DNA of 19,709 nt from Propionibacteriaceae bacterium (GTDB lineage Bacteria; Actinomycetota; Actinomycetes; Propionibacteriales; Propionibacteriaceae), in NCBI GenBank assembly GCA_905372155.1, contig CAJPNZ010000054.1:1-19709 (forward strand), in the 5' to 3' direction. Each line of letters begins with the position of its first letter. The stretch's first letter is position 1. This document shows, in pieces, positions 14,472-19,709 of this stretch. Under the pieces are notes generated by a model. It saw nothing but the letters and a program-made list of their open reading frames with translations, did not search any database and was not told the DNA's origin. Both the position numbers and the translations under genes were made by a program.

Positions 14472-14548
14472 ACGTGCACATGCGACACGCGCAGCACCAA
14501 TTAAGCATCACATTCTGACTAAGCCACCGTTAGGTAACATAAGGTTTT

Positions 14549-14923
14549 TCACTGTTCAAACACATGCACTCCATCTTCGTTTTCGATGATGTCGAAGCAG
14601 CGGGTGGCGTCTTCCCAGATGGCTGGGTAGTTCCAGCGGATGTAGTCGGTTGGGATGCCGATGGTGTTGGTGATGGTTTCGAGTTGTTGGCTGAAGATGT
14701 CTTCGACGAGGGTTCCGATGTAGGCGCTGCGGTTTGGCCAGCTGCCGTGGTAGCAGTTGGTGAAGTTGTGGTGCCAGTCTGGGTCGAGGGGTTGGTTTGG
14801 TGGTTGTCCGGTGAGTTGGCGCCAGGCTGTGATGGCGCCTGCTGGGTAGTTGTGTGGTGGGGTTTCGGGTGTGTTGTCTGGCTGGTGATTGCCGGTTTGG
14901 GTGTGTCGTGGTTGGTGGTTCAT
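14549..14923 (-). CDS. ArdA-like antirestriction protein
   Basis: The 124-residue protein starts at ATG (14923-14921) with AAGGAG 8 bases upstream, 19 bases after the replication-relaxation gene. The first 30 residues are a His/Asn/Thr/Pro-rich head. The rest resembles the C-terminal domain of ArdA: 'NCYHGSWPNRSAYIGTLVED' (family F-x-x-xY-x-G-x-[WF]...ya-x-el-x-ED), then 'IPTDYIRWNYPAIWEDATR' (family iP-x-x-l-x-x-Y-x-D-x-e-x-wa-x-dl), ending 'GVHVFEQ' (family gvyVF). ArdA proteins mimic B-form DNA with acidic surfaces and block type I restriction enzymes; classical ArdA is about 165 residues, so this is a short form. It is the last gene of the transfer operon. Identification rests on pattern memory and is moderate. 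Confidence 0.6.
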   Translation of the reverse strand: MNHQPRHTQTGNHQPDNTPETPPHNYPAGAITAWRQLTGQPPNQPLDPDWHHNFTNCYHGSWPNRSAYIGTLVEDIFSQQLETITNTIGIPTDYIRWNYPAIWEDATRCFDIIENEDGVHVFEQ

Positions 14924-14942
14924 GGTGTCTTCTCCTTTCTGG

Positions 14943-15746
14943 TTAGTTGTTCAGCACGTCTGCTATCTCCTCCAGTGAGATGGCGCTGTGCATGCCTGCC
15001 GGTAGTGTGGTGTCGCTGGTCAGGATGCGGTGGAGTTGTTGCTTGCGGGCGGGGTGTGGGGTGATCCAGAGCACGCGGGGGAAGATGCCGCGGGTGGCTT
15101 GTTCGGTGCCGGCTTGGTAGTGGCGGTGGTAGGCGCGGGCTTTGGTGGTGATGCGGGCGGGGTTTTCGGTGGCGAGGTCGATTTCACACCACCAGTGGTC
15201 TTGGTAGCCGTCGGTTTCGGTGATGAGACTGAGGTCGGGTTTGACCCATTCGGGTTGGCCGTAGGGGCCGAGGTGGCTGCGCCAGCAGGTGGGTTCTGGC
15301 TCGATGTGGCGGATGGTGATTGGGCCGTGGCGGGCGGTTTCTTCGATGGTGATGCGTGTTTCGGTGATGGCGAGGGTGTGGGTGAGGAAGCCGAGGGATG
15401 GTTCGTGCCAGCGTCGTCGGGTTGGGGTGCCGGTGCTGGCGTCGTGGCGGGTGATGAGGCGGTGGCCGGGTTCGGTCAGGTGCCAGATGGTGGCCCCAGA
15501 GCCGGCGCGCATGCCGCCGATGCGTCTGGTGAGGGCGCGGATGAGGTGAAGCGTGGCCAGGTGTTTTGTCAGGCGGCTGGTTTGGCGTAGGGCTGAGGCA
15601 CGGCTGGCGTGGTGGGGTCTGAGCAGCCGGGCGAGGTGGCTGGTGGTGGCGAAGCGCTGCTGGGCGAGGAATCGCAGGACGGTCATAGCGCGCTGGCTGA
15701 GACGTGCCATGAGGTGGTGAAGTTGGTGCTCGGAGATACGAATCAT
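14943..15746 (-). CDS. replication-relaxation family protein
   Basis: This 267-residue protein has ATG at 15746-15744 with AAAGGAGG 6 bases upstream. An N-terminal winged helix (about 18-90: 'LRFLAQQRFATTSHLARLL', 'RLTKHLATLHLIRAL', 'WHLTEPGHRLI') is followed by an alpha/beta region with 'HTLAITETRITIEE', 'WVKPDLSLI' and 'WWCEIDLATENPARI'. This is the pattern of the actinobacterial/firmicute replication-relaxation family (PF13814), with the conserved PD...E-x-D core resembling a nuclease-like fold. Members occur on conjugative plasmids and integrative elements and are implicated in replication or DNA relaxation. It lies between the transfer ATPase and the ArdA-like gene on the same strand. 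Confidence 0.85.
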   Translation of the reverse strand: MIRISEHQLHHLMARLSQRAMTVLRFLAQQRFATTSHLARLLRPHHASRASALRQTSRLTKHLATLHLIRALTRRIGGMRAGSGATIWHLTEPGHRLITRHDASTGTPTRRRWHEPSLGFLTHTLAITETRITIEETARHGPITIRHIEPEPTCWRSHLGPYGQPEWVKPDLSLITETDGYQDHWWCEIDLATENPARITTKARAYHRHYQAGTEQATRGIFPRVLWITPHPARKQQLHRILTSDTTLPAGMHSAISLEEIADVLNN

Positions 15747-15897
15747 GGGAGTCCTCCTTTCACAATGTGGTTAGCGAGAGGCCCGGCTCCGGGGCTGCTG
15801 GCCGGTGCGGGTGTGTGGCTGCCTCGGTGAAGAGGTAGACAGTCGTGTCCCGTAATTGGTGGTTGAGGGCCGGTTGGCGGGGTGAGGGCTGGTTGGT

Positions 15898-18141
15898 TCA
15901 GTGACGCGACTGGTCAGGCGATTGGTCACTTCTGGCGGCGTTGGTTGGGGCCGGGCGACGGCCGAATTCACCCGGTGACGTTGGTGGTACTGGTGGTGAG
16001 GTCGTTTCGGTGGCTGGTGCTGTGGGAGTGGGTTGGCTGGCGAGTTGGGTTAGCGCGGTTTCGGTTTCCTCAGCGGGGATGCCGTAGCGGTGGCGGCTGG
16101 CAGCGCGTGCGTCGATGGCGGGGTGTTGGCTCGGGTGTGGTGGCAGGGTGATGCCGGAGATCCAGCCGGTTTCTTTGCCGTTGACCCACGCGGTTGAGTA
16201 GGTGGCGTAGCGCGGTAGGCGGATGAAGTCGAGTGGTTCAAGGCCGGATGTCATGGCGGCCATGTCACGGGCGTCAGGGGCGGCCAGACCGAAACAGATT
16301 TTGTTGCGGGCGTTGGCGTCGATGGCCGCGCGCATTGCTGGGGTTAGTTGGCTGCGGTACTGGTGCGCCAGGTGCCAGGCCACGCCGAGCGAGCGGGATT
16401 GTGCCAGGGCGTCTGCCAGGTCGCCGGGGATGCCGTGGAGGAAGTCGTGGACTTCGTCGACGTAGATGCTGACCAAGTGGCGGCGTTCTGGCGGCAGCGT
16501 GGCGCGGGACAAGATGAGTGGCCAGAGTTGCCCGATGAGCAGCGACCCGAGGAGCCGGGCGGCCTCGCTGCCGATCACCCCCTTGTTGAGGCTGACCAGC
16601 AGGATGGTGCGGTTGGTGAATACGTCTCGGAGTTGAAAGCGTGGCTGGGTTTGTCCGAGCACAGCGCGCAGCTGCGGGCGGATGACGAATTGCTGGAGTT
16701 TGTTGAGGACTGGCGCTATCTCCGTGGCTTGCTGCTCTGGGCTTTTGGCGTCGAATTTTGCCCAGAACGCTGATGCGCCGAGCGGGTCGTGAAGCTGGCG
16801 GGTGACCATGCGTCGGAAGGCGGGGTTAGTCAGCAGGCTGGGGATCATCACTAGGGTGGCTGCTGGGCCGCCTACCTTGGCGAGGGTCAGCAGCGCGGCG
16901 GTCAGGATTTCCTCGGTGCGGATACCCCACGAGTCGGCGAACACAGCCTTGCAAGTCGCTAAGAGCGCATCAACGGTCAGCTCCGGCTGCCTCGTAGCGG
17001 CTGCCAGCGGATTCAAGCCAACCGGGCTGGGGTCGGTGGGATCCAGCACCACGACATCATCCACACGCTCGGCTGGGATCCGCTCCAGCAGCTCGGTGAC
17101 CAGGTCACTTTTGGGGTCAATGACCACCACGCCGCGGCCGGCTGTGATGTCAGCCAATGCCAAATGCTCCAGCGCCGTCGATTTACCAGCCCCGGTCGGG
17201 CCGAGCAGAACCGTGTGGAGCAGTGCATCCCGCGGGGGAATCCCTAACGCGACTGGCTTGCCGGGTGCGCTGGAGTGAGCGAATACCCGTCCCGCCAGTC
17301 GTTGGTGCATGCCGGCCAGCCAGTTCGGTGGCGCGATCTGCCGAGGCGATGCCGGCGGCAGGCCGGGCAGGTCTCCCTCGCCGACCGGCCAGCCGGTAAG
17401 GCTGGCGATCTCGGTGCTGTTCAGCTGCAATCCGTAGTACCACGGCCGCCGTATCTGGTGGAGTTTGGCGGGATCCTCGGGCCACAACCGCAACCGCACG
17501 CCGGCCGCCTCGATGGTGCACAGCGCCCCGAACAGCCGCTGGATCAGCGCCCGAGCCTTTTGGGGCGTGGCTGCTTCGGCGCCGAGCCGCACGCTCACCA
17601 GTGCGCCGTGCTGCCGGCGACGTTCGCGTACCCGGACGAGTTCATCACCACTGGCAGCTTGGGCTCCGTGGTTGAGCAGACTCCACCACGACTGCCGCGC
17701 CTCGAGGGGCGGACGCCGCGACAGCATCGGCGCAACCCGCCCACCGATAAACAGCTGCAACACCAGCTGCTCACCGGTTCGGAGCCCCGACAAACCAGCC
17801 AGCAGCGCCCGAGTCACCGCTTCAATCCGGCTGGTATCCAGCACCAGCAACGGATGCGTCACCTTGAGGCGCGCCGCCCGAGTCACCGCCCGCCGCACCC
17901 CGGCCGTCACCGTCTGCATACCGGGAACCAGCTCGCCCAGCAGCGACTCCACCACGCGGATACACCTGACGTCGGCTGCGATCTGAAAGCGGATCGTCGC
18001 GTTCGTTGCCCGGGTTTCAATGACCAGCGGCCCCAGACCAGGATCAGCCACCAGCCGATGCATCAGCTGCTGCACCACCGTCCATTTCAGCGGCCGCGGC
18101 CAATACAACTCACGCCAGCACCATCGCCGCTCACTACTCAC
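15898..18141 (-). CDS. conjugative DNA-transfer ATPase, VirD4/TraD-like
   Basis: This 747-residue coupling-type ATPase would pump DNA to the transfer channel during conjugation. The N-terminal 300 residues are a family-specific, possibly membrane-peripheral domain. The motor domain follows: Walker A GPTGAGKST (314-322), 'VVVIDPKSDLV' (338-348), 'VVVLDPTDPSPVGLNPL' (363-379), Walker B 'SIYVDEVHDFL' (558-568), then 'LGVAWHLAHQYRSQL' (585-599) as sensor motif. The last 45 residues are low-complexity Thr/Pro/Ser. No N-terminal transmembrane helices are obvious, unlike classical VirD4. GTG at 18141 overlaps the preceding stop in GTGA form. The base skew of the gene reverses about midway (see findings). 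Confidence 0.9.
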   Translation of the reverse strand: MSSERRWCWRELYWPRPLKWTVVQQLMHRLVADPGLGPLVIETRATNATIRFQIAADVRCIRVVESLLGELVPGMQTVTAGVRRAVTRAARLKVTHPLLVLDTSRIEAVTRALLAGLSGLRTGEQLVLQLFIGGRVAPMLSRRPPLEARQSWWSLLNHGAQAASGDELVRVRERRRQHGALVSVRLGAEAATPQKARALIQRLFGALCTIEAAGVRLRLWPEDPAKLHQIRRPWYYGLQLNSTEIASLTGWPVGEGDLPGLPPASPRQIAPPNWLAGMHQRLAGRVFAHSSAPGKPVALGIPPRDALLHTVLLGPTGAGKSTALEHLALADITAGRGVVVIDPKSDLVTELLERIPAERVDDVVVLDPTDPSPVGLNPLAAATRQPELTVDALLATCKAVFADSWGIRTEEILTAALLTLAKVGGPAATLVMIPSLLTNPAFRRMVTRQLHDPLGASAFWAKFDAKSPEQQATEIAPVLNKLQQFVIRPQLRAVLGQTQPRFQLRDVFTNRTILLVSLNKGVIGSEAARLLGSLLIGQLWPLILSRATLPPERRHLVSIYVDEVHDFLHGIPGDLADALAQSRSLGVAWHLAHQYRSQLTPAMRAAIDANARNKICFGLAAPDARDMAAMTSGLEPLDFIRLPRYATYSTAWVNGKETGWISGITLPPHPSQHPAIDARAASRHRYGIPAEETETALTQLASQPTPTAPATETTSPPVPPTSPGEFGRRPAPTNAARSDQSPDQSRH

Positions 18142-18380
18142 GATGCGCCTCCATCATCCGGGGCAGGGGCACTGACTCCATCGGCCTCGTCGGGTCCGGC
18201 GATCCCGTCGGTCTCGGTGGTTGCTTCTGGGGTTTGTTCGATCCGCCACAGCAGGTACATCGCCAAGGCTTTGGCCAGTTCACGCCGCGATATCGGGGTC
18301 TGCCACAACGGCACCACCCGCACCTGCGATGACCGGGACGTGCCGCGGCCGACCTCTCGTTTACGTCCACGCCGTGCCAT
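18138..18380 (-). CDS. small basic protein of the transfer operon
   Basis: The 80-residue product starts at ATG (18380-18378) with GAGGAGG 5 bases upstream, and its TGA (18140-18138) overlaps the ATPase GTG. The N-terminal half is basic (RRGRKREVGRG) with a short helical region 'SRRELAKALAMYLLWRIEQ'. The C-terminal half is acidic and low complexity. No domain is recognised; size and coupling suggest a DNA-binding or regulatory accessory of the transfer ATPase. Confidence 0.75.
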   Translation of the reverse strand: MARRGRKREVGRGTSRSSQVRVVPLWQTPISRRELAKALAMYLLWRIEQTPEATTETDGIAGPDEADGVSAPAPDDGGAS

Positions 18381-18398
18381 GCCTGCCTCCTCGTCGTT

Positions 18399-18605
18399 TC
18401 ACCACCAGAACCGGTTTCGCCACCACCGCATCAGCCCCCACGCCCCGGCGGCGACGAGCCCGATGCCGCCGGCAACCAGCATCACGGGCAGCCAAATCCT
18501 GCCCAGAATGCACACCGTCATCTCGACGCATACGGCGCTTACCAGCAGCGATAGCGCGCCGGCGAGTAGCTTCGTAGATCGGTTGTTCGTCCCACCACCA
18601 GACAT
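18399..18605 (-). CDS. small two-helix membrane protein of the transfer operon
   Basis: The 68-residue protein starts at ATG (18605-18603) with GAGGAGGAAG upstream, 24 bases after the methyltransferase stop. Two membrane spans are visible ('LLAGALSLLVSAVCVEMTVCIL' shortened, about 13-34, and 'LPVMLVAGGIGLVAAGAWGL', about 39-58), with a basic aromatic tail (RWWRNRFWW). It resembles in size the small inner-membrane partners of conjugation ATPases. No family is recognised. A longer frame in another phase (18361-18633) is rejected as a shadow. Confidence 0.7.
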   Translation of the reverse strand: MSGGGTNNRSTKLLAGALSLLVSAVCVEMTVCILGRIWLPVMLVAGGIGLVAAGAWGLMRWWRNRFWW

Positions 18606-18629
18606 CTCTTCCTCCTCGTATCCGTTTCA

Positions 18630-19220
18630 TCACTGCACCTCCATAAGCTGTTTTATTTCGCCCTGGTTGTGGCCGGTATCGCTGGGCACCGGATACCCCG
18701 GAATGACAATGTCAGCATCAATCTGGTTACCCCACACCGACCAATCCGCCCGTGATTCTGGACGTCGGCGTGCAAACAATTCCAGATACGGGCCCCGCGA
18801 CACCCGCTCGATAACCGCGAATTGTTCAGCCGGTTTACGGGAATGCTCCCGTACCGGTGCGGTGAACCATGTCGGCTGCGACCGGAAATTCACCGGCTCT
18901 CGACCACGCGTACAAAACAACAACTGCTCCGTAGCGTTACGCAAGGAATACCGTCCACCTAGACCCAGCCGGAACTTGACCCACGTCAACGGCGAGCGCA
19001 CCGTGAACCCCCACGCCTCCGCCACCCCATAGGCCTCCCGGAGCAGGCCATTCGTCGTCCACAACCACAAATGCGCATCCGTTCCCACCAAACTCGCCAC
19101 CGGCAATCGCCTGATCTGCTCCAGGCTCATCACCGGATAGTGTTTCCCACTCGACTGACCCGGCCACGGCGGATCCGCCAACACCGTCCGGAACTGCTTG
19201 TCACAACCTGCATACTGCAT
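18630..19220 (-). CDS. MT-A70 family adenine-N6 methyltransferase
   Basis: This 196-residue enzyme starts at ATG (19220-19218), fixed by AAGGAGGAGG upstream; a longer frame to 19307 adds non-coding-looking residues. Catalytic motif DPPW is at 16-19 ('TVLADPPWPG'), followed by 'HYPVMSLEQIRRLPV', 'DAHLWLWTTNGLLREAYGVA' and 'WGFTVRSPLTWVKFRLGLG'. The AdoMet-binding region is 'TEQLLFCTRG' plus 'KPAEQFAVIERVSRGPYLELFARR'. The order DPPW, LWxTN, WxK, KP, ELFAR is that of MT-A70 DNA adenine methyltransferases. No restriction enzyme gene is adjacent, so it is probably an orphan methylase that protects the element from host restriction. It heads the small-gene/ATPase operon. Confidence 0.9.
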   Translation of the reverse strand: MQYAGCDKQFRTVLADPPWPGQSSGKHYPVMSLEQIRRLPVASLVGTDAHLWLWTTNGLLREAYGVAEAWGFTVRSPLTWVKFRLGLGGRYSLRNATEQLLFCTRGREPVNFRSQPTWFTAPVREHSRKPAEQFAVIERVSRGPYLELFARRRPESRADWSVWGNQIDADIVIPGYPVPSDTGHNQGEIKQLMEVQ

Positions 19221-19536
19221 ACAACCTCCTCCTTCTTCATTACAATTAGTTACTGCCAGCGCCCCGGATATACCTCGTCTCACCCCGGCACCTCCGGAAG
19301 ACGGCATCCGCCCGGGGCGCTACCTGTATTACGACGCACTCAACCCGAGAAAACAACCATCCACTCGGACACAATTCCCACCGATCGGACACCCCAACCA
19401 CCCAGCCCCACCACAGAAATAGCAGGGCATATTCAGCAATTAAGGGACACGAAAACCGCTATTGTAGAAAACGCAACACCCAGCCACCAACCACGATCAT
19501 CCGCCCTAGGCGGGCCGGGTGCCACGCCCTCAACCA
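19221..19536. other. 316-base intergenic region upstream of the methyltransferase
   Basis: No gene is supported here on either strand. The sequence includes AT-rich patches near 19240 and 19430-19470, a short hairpin-like CCGCCCTAGGCGG at about 19500, and a candidate minus-strand promoter listed separately. Confidence 0.5.
19461..19490 (-). promoter_or_regulatory. candidate promoter of the methyltransferase operon
   Basis: Read on the minus strand, TTGGTG (19490-19485) and TACAAT (19466-19461) are separated by 18 bases, close to the sigma-A consensus. Transcription would start near 19454 and leave a leader of about 230 bases before the ATG at 19220. This was found by eye in a base-biased region, so chance is possible. 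Confidence 0.35.
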
Positions 19537-19709
19537 TCACGACCGGCGCCGCAACTCCTCAACCACCCGCCGCATCATCTCCCCCTGAACCCGGAAAGCC
19601 TGCTGCCTGAGCCGCCCAGCCACCCGACTGGCCTCACGCTCAATACGCCGCCGCTCCGCCCGAGCCCGCTCCTTGGTCAGCCGCCGCTCATCCCGCCAAG
19701 CCTCCACCC
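19537..19709 (-). CDS. C-terminal end of a charged coiled-coil protein (5' end outside the window)
   Basis: An open frame enters from the right edge and stops at TGA (19539-19537), giving the last 56 residues. They are extremely rich in Arg and Glu ('RDERRLTKERARAERRRIER', 'VVEELRRRS'), with a heptad-like helical pattern and no cysteine or membrane span. GC at third positions is high, supporting real coding. It is co-oriented with the transfer operon and could be the tail of a mobilisation, replication or partition protein. The product cannot be named from this part. Confidence 0.6.
   Translation of the reverse strand, partial: VEAWRDERRLTKERARAERRRIEREASRVAGRLRQQAFRVQGEMMRRVVEELRRRS

Larger units (their letters stand above)
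13970..14548. other. AT-rich spacer between cargo genes and transfer module
   Basis: This 579-base stretch contains no intact gene. It holds a broken transposase fragment (14074-14316), a short direct repeat of CTTGTCAT at its edge (14069-14087), a weak hairpin CCCC-GACTA-GGGG-TTTT near 14350, and a long inverted repeat (14413-14471). The composition is well below the GC of the flanking transfer genes. Confidence 0.6.

Noticed and set aside
15771..15971. 66-codon minus-strand frame between the ATPase and replication-relaxation genes
   Set aside because: Thr/Pro/Arg/Ser low-complexity sequence overlapping the ATPase end, without a ribosome site; most likely intergenic.
17275..19032. 585-codon plus-strand open frame opposite the ATPase and methyltransferase genes
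   Set aside because: It is antisense to genes with clear catalytic motifs and ribosome sites; its translation is Arg/Pro/Ser/His-rich without domains, as expected for a shadow in GC-rich DNA.

Overview
The window is about 19.7 kb of high-GC DNA from an actinobacterium. The evidence is strong G/C preference at third codon positions, frequent GTG starts, GGAGG-type ribosome sites, and actinobacterial families such as COG4586-type ABC exporters, replication-relaxation proteins and a secreted Amidase_6 protein. The gene style would fit Propionibacteriales or Actinomycetales, but nothing here fixes a genus. No tRNA, rRNA or CRISPR array was seen.

Left part (1-8523), chromosome-like. A truncated NAD(P)-binding oxidoreductase converges on a long minus-strand operon (4693 down to 302). 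That operon encodes a secreted small protein with two C-terminal cysteines, two related four-helix membrane proteins, a possible 50-residue membrane microprotein, and a complete ABC-2 exporter (ATPase plus two permeases). Start/stop overlaps (ATGA, GTGA) imply translational coupling. After a 0.7-kb spacer holding what looks like a gene remnant come a large plus-strand lipoprotein (parallel beta-helix plus C-terminal RTX calcium-binding repeats, like carbohydrate epimerases or lyases), a strong terminator, and a PEBP/YbhB-family protein.

Middle part (8524-12430). A second minus-strand operon repeats the architecture of the first: a secreted small precursor (170 aa, cationic amphipathic C-terminal half) followed by two tandem paralogous membrane proteins. 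A LuxR-type response regulator without a kinase diverges from it, across a 286-bp region containing inverted repeats. An unrecognised protein follows the regulator, then a protein with two helix-turn-helix motifs. I read the two precursor plus membrane-pair operons as candidate bacteriocin/immunity-type loci. This is inference, not homology proven here.

Right part (12431-19709), accessory DNA. A secreted SH3-like plus Amidase_6 protein and a membrane protein lie in distinctly AT-richer DNA. Next come a broken IS5-type transposase fragment and an AT-rich spacer with a 13-bp inverted repeat. A minus-strand plasmid or integrative-element transfer module follows: C-terminus of a charged protein (cut by the window edge), MT-A70 adenine methyltransferase, small membrane protein, small soluble protein, 747-aa VirD4/TraD-like ATPase, replication-relaxation protein and an ArdA-like antirestriction protein. 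The methyltransferase and ArdA-like protein would together protect incoming DNA from host restriction.
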